Positions 7,458-17,059 are shown, numbered from the stretch's first letter. The stretch is 46,636 nt of DNA from JADJQU01 sp035490315 (GCA_035490315.1 DATHET010000052.1:1-46636), one strand, 5' to 3'. The notes: generated by a model not told the origin, from the letters alone. Translations and numbers: made by a program.

Positions 7458-9359
7458 ATGTGCGGACTCTGTGGGCTCGCGCTCGATGATCGGCGGTCGT
7501 CCCCCGACCGCGAGCTGATGCTGCACGCCGCGCGCACCTTGAGGCTGCGCGGACCCGACGACGAAGGCGTGCACGTGCGCGGGCCGCTGGCCATCGCGTT
7601 CCGCCGCCTCGCGATCGTCGACGTCGCCGGCGGCCACCAGCCGATCCTCAACGAGGACGGCGACGTGGCGATCGTGCTCAACGGCGAGATCTACAACTAC
7701 CGCGAGCTGCACGCCGAGCTCGTCGCGCGCGGGCATCGCTTCAGGACGGCGTCCGACGTCGAAGTCTTCGTCCACCTCTACGAGGAGGAGGGCGACAAGG
7801 CGGTCGAGCGGCTGGTCGGCATGTTCGCCTTCGCGCTGATGGACAACCGCGACGCCGCGCGGCCGAGAGTGCTGCTCGGACGCGATCGATTGGGCATCAA
7901 GCCGCTGTACTGGGCGCGCACGCCGAAGGGTCTCGCCTGGGCCAGCGAGCCCAAGGCCATCCTGGCGATGGGGGAAGTTGGCCGCACGCTGCGTCGCGAA
8001 GCACTGCTCGAGTACCTGATGCAGGGCTACGTCGGCGGAGAACATTCCGCCTGGGCGGGGATCGAGCGTTTGCCGCCCGGTCACACGCTTTCCTTCGAGC
8101 CCGGCGGCACTCCGCGGCTCGAGAAATACTGGGACATGCCCTTGGACGCACTGCGCGAACCCGCGAGCGACGAGCAGCGCGACGTGGAGATCCGCGAATG
8201 GCTCGACCGCGTGGTCCGCGACCATCTGCAGAGCGACGTGCCGCTCGGCGCTTTCCTCTCGGGCGGCATCGATTCCAACGCGGTGGTCGACTCCATGGCG
8301 CGCCAGGGCGTCGATCCCTTGATCGCCTGCAGCGTCGGTTTCGCGGAGAAGACCCACGACGAGCTCGACATCGCTCAGCGCAGCGCCGCGCGCCTGGGCG
8401 CGAGGCACCACACGCGCGTGCTCGAGCCCGATCCGCTGCTGGTGGTCGACACCTTGCCGTGGGTGTTCGACGAGCCGCTCGCGGATCCATCGACGCTGCC
8501 GACCTTCCTCGTGTCGAAGATGGCGCGCGAGCACGTCACCGTCGCCCTGTCCGGCGACGGAGGCGACGAAACCTTCGCGGGCTACCGCCGCTACGTCCAC
8601 GACCGCGCGGAGAATCGCGTGCGCGCGCGCCTGGGCGCGAGCGGGAGGAGCGCGGCGCGCGTCCTCGGCGGCATCTATCCGAAGCTCGACTGGGCACCGC
8701 GGCCGCTGCGCGCGAAGACTTTCCTGGCCAACCTGGGCCGCGATCCCGCGCGGGCTTACTACCACAGCGTGTCGCAGCTCTCGCGCGACGAGGCGCTGGC
8801 GCTGCTCGCGCCCGAGCTGGGCCGCTCGCTCGCCGATTGCGATCCTTTCCGCGCCTTCGAGCAGCACTACCGCCGGCCGAACGTCGACGACGCCCTGTAC
8901 CGCGCGCAGTACGCGGACTTCCACACCTACCTGCCCGATCAGATCCTGACCAAGGTCGACCGCGCCGCGATGGCCGTCAGCCTCGAAGTGCGGCCGCCGA
9001 TGCTCGACCACCGCTTCGTCGAGCGCTTCGCCCCGCTGCCGGCGAGCGAAAAAGTCCACGGGCAGCGCGGGAAGCACGCACTGCGGCGCGCGATGCGGCC
9101 GCGGCTTGCGAGCGAGATCCTCGACGGCAAGAAACGCGGCTTCGACACACCGCTGGCGGCCTGGATCCGCGGCCCGCTCGCGGCTTCGACGCGCGACGCG
9201 CTGCAGGCCCTGCCCGGCGAATGGTTCGATCGCGGCGTGCTCCTGGCGCGCCATGCCGAGCACCTGTCTGGCGCGCGCGACCACTCGCGGCTCCTGTGGA
9301 GCCTGCTGGTGCTCGAGCACTGGCGCCGCGCCCACTCCGCCGCCGGAGTCGGTGCGTGA
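7458..9359 (+). CDS. AsnB-like glutamine amidotransferase, XrtA-associated type
   Basis: 633 residues. ATG 7458 places the nucleophile Cys at position 2 (MCGLCG), as in class II amidotransferases. The glutaminase domain has RLRGPDDEG and LNGEIYNYREL; the synthetase domain has the PP-loop SGGIDS at 268-273 and a second ATP-site motif SGDGGDETFAGY. Both halves therefore look active. In exosortase A/EPS loci such enzymes are thought to amidate a carboxylated sugar or acceptor rather than make free asparagine; that role is inferred from context. RBS-like CAGGA lies 3 bp upstream. Its stop overlaps the next gene as GTGA. Confidence 0.87.
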   Translation: MCGLCGLALDDRRSSPDRELMLHAARTLRLRGPDDEGVHVRGPLAIAFRRLAIVDVAGGHQPILNEDGDVAIVLNGEIYNYRELHAELVARGHRFRTASDVEVFVHLYEEEGDKAVERLVGMFAFALMDNRDAARPRVLLGRDRLGIKPLYWARTPKGLAWASEPKAILAMGEVGRTLRREALLEYLMQGYVGGEHSAWAGIERLPPGHTLSFEPGGTPRLEKYWDMPLDALREPASDEQRDVEIREWLDRVVRDHLQSDVPLGAFLSGGIDSNAVVDSMARQGVDPLIACSVGFAEKTHDELDIAQRSAARLGARHHTRVLEPDPLLVVDTLPWVFDEPLADPSTLPTFLVSKMAREHVTVALSGDGGDETFAGYRRYVHDRAENRVRARLGASGRSAARVLGGIYPKLDWAPRPLRAKTFLANLGRDPARAYYHSVSQLSRDEALALLAPELGRSLADCDPFRAFEQHYRRPNVDDALYRAQYADFHTYLPDQILTKVDRAAMAVSLEVRPPMLDHRFVERFAPLPASEKVHGQRGKHALRRAMRPRLASEILDGKKRGFDTPLAAWIRGPLAASTRDALQALPGEWFDRGVLLARHAEHLSGARDHSRLLWSLLVLEHWRRAHSAAGVGA

Positions 9360-10537
9360 GGATCGGCGTCTTGACCTCGCTGTACCCGAGCTCCGTGCTG
9401 CCGCACGAAGGAATTTTCGCCGAGCGGCGCTGGAGCCGCATGGTCCAGCGCGGCCACGAGGTGCGAGTCGCCCATCCCTTGCCCCACGCGCCCCTCGCTT
9501 TCCTCGGCGCCCTGTTCGGCAAGCCGCACTGGCGCGCGATCGCGCGCACGCCGGACTCGGAAGCGCGCGAGGGGATCGCGATCCGCCGTCCGCGCTACGC
9601 CCACGTTCCTGGCCGGGCCCTGGCCAATGCCCGCGCCTTCGCGCGCGCCGGCGTCGCGACGCTGCGCGCCCAGGGCGATCCGGACGTCGTCGTGCTCGAC
9701 TACGCCTGGCCCGCGGCGGCCAGCGTTCCCGATCTGTGCGCGGCGGGGATTCCCGTGCTCGTCAACGGCCGCGGCAGCGACGTGCTGCAGGTTGCAGAGA
9801 CCAGCGACCTCGCCGACGAGCTCGGCGCTGCCCTGCGACGCGGCGGTCACTGGTGCGCCGTTTCGCTGGATCTCGTGCGAGCGATGGATCGCCTCGCCGG
9901 AGCGCCGGGCCGCGGCGTCCTGATCCCCAACGGCGTCGACTTCGAGGAATTCCAGCCGCGCGACAAGCTCGAGGCTCGCGCGCGCTTGAAACTGGACGCC
10001 GCGGGACCGTGGGTGCTCGTCGTCGGCCATTTGATTCCGCGCAAGGATCCGCTGCTCGCGCTCGAGAGCTTCGCGAAGACCAGTCCTTCCACCGCGCGAC
10101 TCGCCTTCGTCGGCAGCGGTCCACTGGAGCGAGCGTTGCAGAGCCGCGCGCGAGATTTGAACCTCGGCTCACGCGTTCAATTCTTCGGCGCTCAGGCTCC
10201 TGAATCGCTGCGCTGGTGGTACGCCGCCGCCGATGTGCTGCTGCTCACCAGCTCGCGCGAAGGGCGGCCCAATGTCGTGATCGAGGCCCTGGCTTCGGGT
10301 CGACCCGTCGTCGCGACGGCCGCCGGCGGCACCGGCGAGCTGCTCGAGGGCTTCGAGGGCGCGCTGGTGACGTCGCGCGACGGCGAGGCGATCGCGCGAG
10401 CCCTGTCGGCGATGCTCGCGAACCCGCCGGCGCCCGCGCGCTGTCGGGCCCAGGTGGCCGAACTTTCCTGGGACAACAGTCTTTCGGCCCTCGAGCGTTG
10501 CCTGGAGCGGGTGCGCGCGGGAAAACCCTCTGCGTGA
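9356..10537 (+). CDS. GT4-family glycosyltransferase
   Basis: 393-residue GT-B fold enzyme. The GTG start overlaps the amidotransferase stop by 4 bp. N-terminal acceptor domain: IGVLTSLYPSSVLPHEGIF with HPLPHAPL. C-terminal donor domain: NGVDFEEFQP, VLVVGHLIPRKDP, FVGSGPLERALQ and the EX7E-type segment SSREGRPNVVIEALASG. It should transfer a sugar from a nucleotide-sugar donor to a lipid-linked oligosaccharide on the cytoplasmic face. Sequence does not identify the sugar. It forms an overlapping operon unit with the genes on both sides. Confidence 0.88.
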   Translation: MRIGVLTSLYPSSVLPHEGIFAERRWSRMVQRGHEVRVAHPLPHAPLAFLGALFGKPHWRAIARTPDSEAREGIAIRRPRYAHVPGRALANARAFARAGVATLRAQGDPDVVVLDYAWPAAASVPDLCAAGIPVLVNGRGSDVLQVAETSDLADELGAALRRGGHWCAVSLDLVRAMDRLAGAPGRGVLIPNGVDFEEFQPRDKLEARARLKLDAAGPWVLVVGHLIPRKDPLLALESFAKTSPSTARLAFVGSGPLERALQSRARDLNLGSRVQFFGAQAPESLRWWYAAADVLLLTSSREGRPNVVIEALASGRPVVATAAGGTGELLEGFEGALVTSRDGEAIARALSAMLANPPAPARCRAQVAELSWDNSLSALERCLERVRAGKPSA

Positions 10538-11724
10538 AAATCCTCTACCACCATCGCACCCAGGCGGAGGACGGCCAGGCCGTGCACATCCGCTCGCTGC
10601 AGAGCGCCTGGCGCGAGCTCGGCCACGAGGTGGTCGAGTTCAGCCTGGTGAAGCGCGGCGCGCCGGTCGCGACTCCGGGAACGCCGGCCGCTGCGCCCAA
10701 GCGCTCGGCGTGGAGCGCCCTCGCGCACCTGCCGCGCTTCGCGCGCGAGCTGGCAGAGTATTCGTACACCGCTTACGCGCGGCCGCGCCTGTACCAGGCC
10801 CTCGATCGCGAGCGGCCGGATTTTCTCTACGAGCGCTACGCTTTCGGAAACGCCGCCGGCGTGATCGCCGCGCGCCGCGCGAAAGTGCCGATCGTCCTCG
10901 AAGTCAACTCGCCGATGGTCGCCGAGCTCTCGCGCACCCGCGGCCTGTCCTTCGCGCGCACCGCGGACAAGATGGAGCGCTTCATCTTCTGCGAAGCCAC
11001 GCGCGTCTGCGTGGTCAGCGCCGTCCTGGCCGACATGCTGGCCGAGCTCGGAGTCGAGCGCCGGCGCATGTTCGTCACGCCCAACGGCGTGCACCTCGAG
11101 CTCTTCGAGTACGGCGATCGCGCCCTCGCCCGAGCGCGCGCGCGCGCCGATCTGGGCCTCGAGGAGTCGGGCCTGGTGCTCGGCTTCGTCGGTTACTACC
11201 GCGATTGGCACCGGCTGGATCTCGTGATCGACGCCCTGGCCTCGATCGAAGGCGCGCGCCTGTGTCTGATCGGCGAGGGCCCGGCCGAGGCTTCGCTGCG
11301 CGCGCGCGCGCGCGAGCGGGGTGTCGAAGCGCGGGTGCATTTCGCGGGCACCCGCCCCCACGCGGCGATCCCGGCGCTCCTGCCGGCTTTTGACATCGCG
11401 CTGGTCCCGGCGATCAATCCCTACGCCTCGCCGCTCAAGCTGCACGAGTACATGGCCGCGGGCCTGGCCATCGTCGCCCCCGACCAACCGAATCTGCGCG
11501 AGGTGCTCACCCACGCGGAAAACGCATGGCTGGTGCCCGCCAACGACGGAGCGGCTCTGCAGGCGGCCCTTGCGCGCCTGGCCGGCGACCCGGACTTGCG
11601 CGAGCGCCTGGGCCGCGCCGCGCGCGCGACGATCGAGCAGCGCGACCTGACCTGGCGCGGCAACGCGGCGCGCGTCGTGCGCGAGATCGAGGCCATGCGC
11701 GCTCAAGGAGAATCCGCGTGGTGA
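10534..11724 (+). CDS. GT4-family glycosyltransferase
   Basis: 396 residues; GTG start overlapping the preceding stop by 4 bp. N-terminal VKILYHHRTQAEDGQAVHIR, central LEVNSPMVAELSRTRGL, VTPNGVHLELF, FVGYYRDWHRLDL and the C-terminal donor-site segment NPYASPLKLHEYMAAGLAIV. The last replaces the classic EGFG...E motif with SPLKLHEYMA, common in GT4 enzymes of EPS loci. The donor is probably one of the sugars supplied by the upstream nucleotide-sugar genes. Co-translation with the previous glycosyltransferase and the following deacetylase suggests that they act on the same repeat unit. Confidence 0.87.
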   Translation: MKILYHHRTQAEDGQAVHIRSLQSAWRELGHEVVEFSLVKRGAPVATPGTPAAAPKRSAWSALAHLPRFARELAEYSYTAYARPRLYQALDRERPDFLYERYAFGNAAGVIAARRAKVPIVLEVNSPMVAELSRTRGLSFARTADKMERFIFCEATRVCVVSAVLADMLAELGVERRRMFVTPNGVHLELFEYGDRALARARARADLGLEESGLVLGFVGYYRDWHRLDLVIDALASIEGARLCLIGEGPAEASLRARARERGVEARVHFAGTRPHAAIPALLPAFDIALVPAINPYASPLKLHEYMAAGLAIVAPDQPNLREVLTHAENAWLVPANDGAALQAALARLAGDPDLRERLGRAARATIEQRDLTWRGNAARVVREIEAMRAQGESAW

Positions 11725-12578
11725 ACCAGGGCCGGCTGCACGGGATCTCCTTCGACGTGGAAGAGTTCTTCCAGGTCGCGAATCTGCGCGGACACTTCGC
11801 GCGCGACGACTGGGACAGCGTGCCCTCGCGCCTTGCGATCGGCATGGATCGCATCCTCGCCGCCCTGGAGCGCCGCGGGGCCCACGCGACCTTCTTCTTC
11901 CTGGGCTGGATCGCCGAGCGCCATCCGCAGTACGTGCAGCGCGTGCTCGAAGCCGGCCACGAGGTCGCGAGCCATGGCTACGAGCACCTGTTCCTGTGGG
12001 ACATGAACCGCGCGGAGCTGGTCGAAGACCTGGCGCGCACCGAGCGGGCCCTGGCCGCCGCCGGAGCCCCGCCGCCGATCGGATTCCGCGCTTCCACGTT
12101 CACGCTGACGCGCAAGACCTGGTGGGCCTTCGACGTGCTGGTCGAGCGCGGCTACCGCTACGATTCGAGCGTGCACCCCGTGCGCCATCCGGTCTACGGC
12201 GTGCCCGATTTCGAGCCCGGCATCTCGCGCGTCGAGGCCGCGGGCGGATCGGTGGTCGAATTCCCGGTCTCGACCTGGCCCTTCCTGGGCAGGAATCTGC
12301 CGGTCGGCGGCGGGGGATACTTCCGTCTCCTGCCGGGTCGGATCACGCGCGCCGCGGTGCGCTCGCTGGAGTCGCGGAGCAAGCCCGCGTCCTTGTACTT
12401 GCATCCCTGGGAGTTCGATCCCGACCAGCCGCGCTGCCCGGCGCCCGCGCTGAAACGCTGGCGGCATTACATGAACCTCGATCGCACCCTGCCGCGGCTC
12501 GAGGAGCTGCTCGCGAGCTTCCGCTTCGGCTCGCTGCGCGAAGTGCTCGAAGCCGAAGGTCAGCTCGAGAAAAAGTGA
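11718..12578 (+). CDS. polysaccharide deacetylase (NodB homology), XrtA-associated type
   Basis: 286 residues. GTG 11718 is preferred to GTG 11721 because AAGGAG ends 7 nt before it; it overlaps the previous stop by 7 bp. NodB motifs: SFDVEEFF (Asp13, motif 1), SHGYEH with His86 and His90 (metal ligands, motif 2) and GFRASTFTLT (Arg124, motif 3; Ser where Pro is usual in RAP). LYLHPWEFD carries the late catalytic His. The VDVE(D/E)-FF style motif 1 is that of the exosortase A/PEP-CTERM-associated deacetylases. It likely removes N-acetyl groups from the polymer. Its stop lies 1 bp from the stop of the convergent TPR gene. Confidence 0.88.
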   Translation: MVNQGRLHGISFDVEEFFQVANLRGHFARDDWDSVPSRLAIGMDRILAALERRGAHATFFFLGWIAERHPQYVQRVLEAGHEVASHGYEHLFLWDMNRAELVEDLARTERALAAAGAPPPIGFRASTFTLTRKTWWAFDVLVERGYRYDSSVHPVRHPVYGVPDFEPGISRVEAAGGSVVEFPVSTWPFLGRNLPVGGGGYFRLLPGRITRAAVRSLESRSKPASLYLHPWEFDPDQPRCPAPALKRWRHYMNLDRTLPRLEELLASFRFGSLREVLEAEGQLEKK

Positions 12579-12579
12579 G

Positions 12580-15500
12580 TCAGCGCGTGCGCGCCGGGAT
12601 CTGCGCCGCGAGCAGGGCCAGGGCGTCGACCAGGTTCTTGCGCGCGCGGTCGTTGGTGATCGCCGCGGAGACTTCCTGCAGGAGACTGGTCGCGAGCTGG
12701 CGGTCCGCGGGATCCGCGCGCTGCACCAGGGTCGTGGCGTAGAGCTGGCCGATGTCGATGTCCCTGATGCGGCCGATCGCCGACTGCCGCTGCTGCCACA
12801 GGCTGGCCAGGATCAACAGGCCGCGCGACTGGCCGGCTTGAGAACCGGTCAGCGACTTCGCCAGGGTGTACATGAGATCGAGGTCGGGCGATTTGCGCGC
12901 CTCGAGCTTGACCACGGCCGCGATCGCGGAATCGACGCGGGCGGGATCCGCTCCGGCGTCGGCGTAGAGTTTGGCCAGGGCGCGCTGCGTCTTGCCGTCG
13001 GGCACCATGCGCGTCACCAGCTCGTAGAGCTGGATCGCCTCGCCGCGCCGATCCTGCGCGACCAGGGTCTCGCCGAGCATGCGCCACAGCTCGAGACTGC
13101 CCGGACGGCGGCCGAGCTCGTCGCGAACCAGGGCTTCCGCCCGCGCAGGCTCGAGCGACTGGTAGAAATCCTTCCACGCTCCCGTCGCGCCCGCGCGCAG
13201 GCTGTCCAGCGACGGACGCTCGAGCCTGGCGGCGCTGGTGCGCGCGGCGGCCGGATCCGAGTCGTCGTCGCGCGCCGCGCCTGGATCGATGCGCGCTGCG
13301 TCGTCGCCCGAGGGTTTCTCGTCCAGGGCACGCGCCGCCTTCAGCGCCGCGCGGCTCGCCGCCAGCTCGTCGAGATGGCCCGCGAATCGATCGAGCCGGT
13401 CGTAGGCGCGAGCGACGCGCACGGCGGGGGTGATGTCCTCTTGATCGAGCTCGGCGCGCGCCTGGGCCAGGGCCACGGCGGGATCCTCGGGGAAGCGCAG
13501 CGAGAGGTCCGCAAGCTCCGAGCGCACCAGCGTCGCGGACACGTGGGCCGGATCCGCGGCTCGCGCGTCGCGCAGCACCGCGATGAATTCCTCGACGATC
13601 GGCGAGTCCGAGACCACGTCCGCGGAGCGCACCGCGTGGCGCAGGGCGTCGAGGGATTCATTCCAGCTCGGAACGCGGTGCGAGAGCTGACCGAGCTTGA
13701 ACCAGGCCGGCGCCAGGTCGGGATCGCGCACGACGGAAGCTCGCACGCTGTCGAGGGCGGCTCCCAGGTTGCCCGCGAGCTCCTGGGACCAGGCCTCGGT
13801 CAAGAGTTCCTCGGCCTCTTCACCGGGACGCGGCCCGACGGCGCGGCGTCGATCGGCTCGCAGCCGGACCATGTCGACGTGGTCGAAGCGCTTGACGCGC
13901 TCGAGCCTGACTTCGGCCAGCGCGTCCCAGGCGGGCTCGAAGGTCGGCCAGGAGCGCAGCAGGATGCGCCAGGCGCGCTCCGCGTCCTGGGGCATCTTCG
14001 CCGCGGCCAAGCCGCGACCCGCTTCGAACGTCGCCCACAGCGAGCCCGGCGTGGTGGGCTTGAGCTTGGAGAAGTCGACCACCGCCCACAGCCGCCACTC
14101 GGGGCTGTCGATGGCCATGAGGTGCGCGAACAGGCGCCTCGGATCGCGCTGGCGATCGCCGCCGCGCAGCATGAACATCGTCTCCTCGCGCGTGAGATCG
14201 TCGACCAGCCTGCTCAGGTCCGGAATCTGGCCGCCCAGGATCTCGACCGAGGCCTCGAGCATCGCCCACTGCGGGTCCTTGGGGAACTGGCGGCGCGCGT
14301 CGGCGATCGTGCGGCGCGCTTCGTCGAGGCGCTCGTCGAGGATCGACAGGATCGCCGCCTGCAGCCGCGTGGCCTGGAACGGCGTGTCGTACAGGGCGCG
14401 CACGTAGATCGGCAGCCGGGTGTAGACGCGGCTCTCCAAGGCCGCGAGCACGCGTCCGAAGGCCACGGCGCCGCGCGTGTCGAAAGCCTCGGCGCGGTCG
14501 AGCTGGTCGGTGACCGCGGCCGCGTCGTGGTCGAGCAGGGCGACGCTCGCCAGCCGCAGCAGGACGTCGAGCGTGCGCGTCTCCTCGCGCGAATCCAAAA
14601 GGTGCAGCAGGGCGCGCGCCGCTGCGATCTGGCCGCGCGCCAGCATCCCGTCGACGCGCTGGATCATCGCCGGCGCGTCGAGCTTCGAGCTGGCGGGCAG
14701 CTCGGCGATGATCTCGAGCAGGCGATCTTCGTTGCCCGAGAGGCGCGCTGCATCGAGCTGCAGCTCGAAGGCGCGCGAGCTCAGACGGCGCGCGGGCTTC
14801 AAGCGCTCGAGCATCGTCAGGGCTTCCTCCTGCTTGTCGACGTCGATCAGGAGCTCGCTGGCGAGGATCACTCCGTCGTCGCCCAGCGGCTCGAGAGGCA
14901 GCGAGACCAGGCCCGAAAGCGCCTCCTGCGAGCGGCCCTCGGCCTTGAGCGTGCGCGCCACCTCGAGGCGGCCCGTGTTCTCCGGGTCGAGCTGCATCAG
15001 CTCGATCAGCTGCGCGGCCGTCAAGGTTCCCGCGGGCAGGCGCGCCATGCGCCGCAGCGCGAACTGGTCGGTGGGATCGCGGCGCAGGCGATCGATCCAG
15101 ATCTCGGCGGCGGCGGGCCATTCGCCCATGTCGCGCAGGGCGTCGCCGAGGATGTCCATCGCCGGAAGGAATCCCGGGTAGGCGACCAGCAGTCGGCGCG
15201 CGCAGGCAGCCGCGGCGGCAGGCTCCTTCGCGTCGCGGTGCATCTCTCCGAAGCGGAACAGCTCGAAGGGCCCGGCCTTGGGAGAAGGACCGACGTAGCC
15301 CGTGCGGCGCTGGTCCTTGAGCAGCAGCTCGAGCTCGACGCCCGAGGCGCGCATGCGCTTGCGCCCGAGGTCGAGCCAGGTCGGCAGAAGCTCGTTCGTG
15401 CGCCGGGGCAGCAGGCAGAGTCCGCGCGTCAAGGCGTCCTCGGCCTGGCTGAGAGCGCCGGGCTCGACTTCCTGCAGGATCTGGAACATGCGCAACCAGG

Positions 15501-16797
15501 CTTCGCCGTCCGCGTCCGGGGCGAGGGTCACGGCCTGGGTCAGCGCCACGCGTTCCTTGGCGATCTGCCCTTGCGAGCGCCAGCTCTCCGCCTTGACCCG
15601 CCAGGCGAGGGCTAGGGCGCCAGGGAAAGGCTCGACGGGCGCGACCGGCTCGCTGCGCGTGTAGTAGTCGAGCGCATTGGACGCTCCCGCGAGGTTCTTG
15701 CTCCGCGCGCGCGCCATGCCCATGTAGAAAGCCGCGAGCGATCGATAGTGTTCGTCGCCGGCGCGATACAGGATGCCGCCCTTGTCCTGCAGCTGCTGCC
15801 AGCGCTTCGATTTGTACAGGGCTTCACACCAGGTGTCGTAGAACCGCTGGCCGCCCTGGGATGCCTGGTTGAAGTGCAGAGTGATCGCTTCGTCGGCCTG
15901 CCCGGGCCGGTCGGCGTCGATCAGGACGCGCGCCAGGCGCTGCATGAAATCGGGCGAGGAGTTGACCGCGCGCTGAGGCGCGACCGCGAGGCCGAAATCG
16001 ATTGCATCCTGCACGCGGCCCGAGCGCTCCAGGAGATCGAGGTAGGAGCGGACGGCGCTGCGCTCCAGGGGGCCCGCGAAGGATTTCACCAGGGCCTCGC
16101 GAGCGTGCGAGCTGGCCTCGGTGGCCTGGTCGAGCAGCGAAAGCGTGCGCAGCGAATCGCCGCGATCGGGCGGCGTGAACAACGAGCGCAATCCCGTCAG
16201 CTGCGAGACGCGCAGCGGATCGTCGAAGTCCATGCCCGCCGCGCGCCGTGCATAGCCCAGGGCGCGCGCGGCTTCGGCATCGGAGAGGCTGGCGTCGAAT
16301 CCCCGCTCGAGCTCGGCCAGACGGTCTTCGGAAATGCGCGTCTGTATCTGGCCCGCCTGGGCCCAGGCCTCGAGCTGGCTCGGATCGAGGTCGGTGATCT
16401 TCATCGCGCGCTCGAGCGCGGCATCCAGGTCCCCGGCCTCCTCGTCGAGCTTGACGATCTCGAGCTCGATGTCGACGGCGCCGGGGCGGTAGCGCTCGAG
16501 GGCGCGCTCGAGGTCGGCCCGCGCGGGACCGTAGGCTTCGACTTTGCGCAGCACGCGGCCGCGCTCGATCAGGATGTCCGCCGCAAGCTCGCCGTCTCCC
16601 GTAGCCTCGGCCGAGCGCAGCGCGAGCTCCAGCTCCTTGAGCGTGGCCGCGGTGTCCTGCTCGGGTCCGTTGAAGCGCCGCAGCGCGGACTCGAGCAGGT
16701 CGCGCGGCTCGCCATGGCCGCCCGAGAGCATCAGGCCGCCGATCGCGCCGAGCACGACCAGGGCCAGGGCGACCAGGATCCAGGAAGTGACTTTCAC
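12580..16797 (-). CDS. very large TPR-repeat protein with N-terminal membrane anchor (PrsT-like position)
   Basis: 1,405 residues from GTG 16797, chosen because the family-like membrane anchor VTSWILVALALVVLGAIGG begins right after it. The frame is open for 38 more codons upstream, but those lie in the palindromic element and read as arginine/proline-rich filler. The rest is almost entirely helical TPR-like repeats: alternating Ala/Leu/Arg helices such as AEIWIDRLRRDPTDQFALRR, and LEVARTLKAEGRSQEAL. Topology would be one N-terminal helix with a long periplasmic solenoid. Position after a kinase-like gene and a sigma-54 regulator matches the prsK-prsR-prsT order of XrtA loci. PrsT itself is shorter (roughly 900 residues) and a lipoprotein; no lipobox is seen here. 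Probably a scaffold for polymer export. Confidence 0.75.
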   Translation of the reverse strand: MKVTSWILVALALVVLGAIGGLMLSGGHGEPRDLLESALRRFNGPEQDTAATLKELELALRSAEATGDGELAADILIERGRVLRKVEAYGPARADLERALERYRPGAVDIELEIVKLDEEAGDLDAALERAMKITDLDPSQLEAWAQAGQIQTRISEDRLAELERGFDASLSDAEAARALGYARRAAGMDFDDPLRVSQLTGLRSLFTPPDRGDSLRTLSLLDQATEASSHAREALVKSFAGPLERSAVRSYLDLLERSGRVQDAIDFGLAVAPQRAVNSSPDFMQRLARVLIDADRPGQADEAITLHFNQASQGGQRFYDTWCEALYKSKRWQQLQDKGGILYRAGDEHYRSLAAFYMGMARARSKNLAGASNALDYYTRSEPVAPVEPFPGALALAWRVKAESWRSQGQIAKERVALTQAVTLAPDADGEAWLRMFQILQEVEPGALSQAEDALTRGLCLLPRRTNELLPTWLDLGRKRMRASGVELELLLKDQRRTGYVGPSPKAGPFELFRFGEMHRDAKEPAAAAACARRLLVAYPGFLPAMDILGDALRDMGEWPAAAEIWIDRLRRDPTDQFALRRMARLPAGTLTAAQLIELMQLDPENTGRLEVARTLKAEGRSQEALSGLVSLPLEPLGDDGVILASELLIDVDKQEEALTMLERLKPARRLSSRAFELQLDAARLSGNEDRLLEIIAELPASSKLDAPAMIQRVDGMLARGQIAAARALLHLLDSREETRTLDVLLRLASVALLDHDAAAVTDQLDRAEAFDTRGAVAFGRVLAALESRVYTRLPIYVRALYDTPFQATRLQAAILSILDERLDEARRTIADARRQFPKDPQWAMLEASVEILGGQIPDLSRLVDDLTREETMFMLRGGDRQRDPRRLFAHLMAIDSPEWRLWAVVDFSKLKPTTPGSLWATFEAGRGLAAAKMPQDAERAWRILLRSWPTFEPAWDALAEVRLERVKRFDHVDMVRLRADRRRAVGPRPGEEAEELLTEAWSQELAGNLGAALDSVRASVVRDPDLAPAWFKLGQLSHRVPSWNESLDALRHAVRSADVVSDSPIVEEFIAVLRDARAADPAHVSATLVRSELADLSLRFPEDPAVALAQARAELDQEDITPAVRVARAYDRLDRFAGHLDELAASRAALKAARALDEKPSGDDAARIDPGAARDDDSDPAAARTSAARLERPSLDSLRAGATGAWKDFYQSLEPARAEALVRDELGRRPGSLELWRMLGETLVAQDRRGEAIQLYELVTRMVPDGKTQRALAKLYADAGADPARVDSAIAAVVKLEARKSPDLDLMYTLAKSLTGSQAGQSRGLLILASLWQQRQSAIGRIRDIDIGQLYATTLVQRADPADRQLATSLLQEVSAAITNDRARKNLVDALALLAAQIPARTR

Positions 16798-16824
16798 GCG
16801 CCCGAATCCGGGCCTGACGCCGAA

Positions 16825-17059
16825 GGAGCCCGTTGGAAAAGGCGCCGTAGCGAGGCACAGCGCGGGAAGGCGAGACGAGGAGCGCGACGGAACGGCGGCA
16901 AGGGTTCCCACGTTAGAGCGCGAAGCGCTCGTAGCGGGGGCTCCTGCGGAGCCTTCGCAGCGGGAGGCGGCCTTTTGGCCGCTGAGTACGACGTTCCTAG
17001 CGCGACGAAGTATCGCCGAAGCGCGCGAAGCCGAGTAGGCGACTTTTTCAACGGGCTCC
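16825..17059. repeat. imperfect palindromic element with 22-bp inverted terminal repeats
   Basis: This fills most of the 300-bp gap (16798-17097) between the TPR gene and the sigma-54 regulator. The 22 bases at 16825-16846 and the reverse complement of 17038-17059 agree at 20 of 22 positions. A GGAACG at 16889-16894 is mirrored by CGTTCC at 16992-16997 at nearly the same distance from its end. Between them lie smaller hairpins (GAGCGCGAAGCGCTC, GGCTCCTGCGGAGCC, GCGGCCTTTTGGCCGC). TCAACGG...CCGTTGA surrounds the right end. It looks like a MITE/REP-type mobile repeat or a strongly structured leader for the TPR gene. No other copy was noticed in this window. Confidence 0.6.

Noticed and set aside
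7458..9359. Plain asparagine synthetase asnB
   Set aside because: Possible biochemically, but it is embedded by 4-bp overlap in a polysaccharide operon and resembles the locus-associated amidotransferases.
12838..15615. Long plus-strand open frame (925 codons) opposite the TPR gene
   Set aside because: It is rich in Arg, Gly, His and Ala with no domain pattern, which is the antisense shadow expected in G+C-rich coding DNA. The minus-strand frame has clear TPR-like helices and a membrane anchor.
16798..16911. 38-residue N-terminal extension of the TPR protein
   Set aside because: It lies within the palindromic element and is basic filler that would precede and disrupt the obvious N-terminal membrane anchor.
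16889..16915. Sigma-54 -24/-12 promoter (TGGGAAC...TTGC on the minus strand)
   Set aside because: The spacing between GG and GC is 8, not the required 10 bases.
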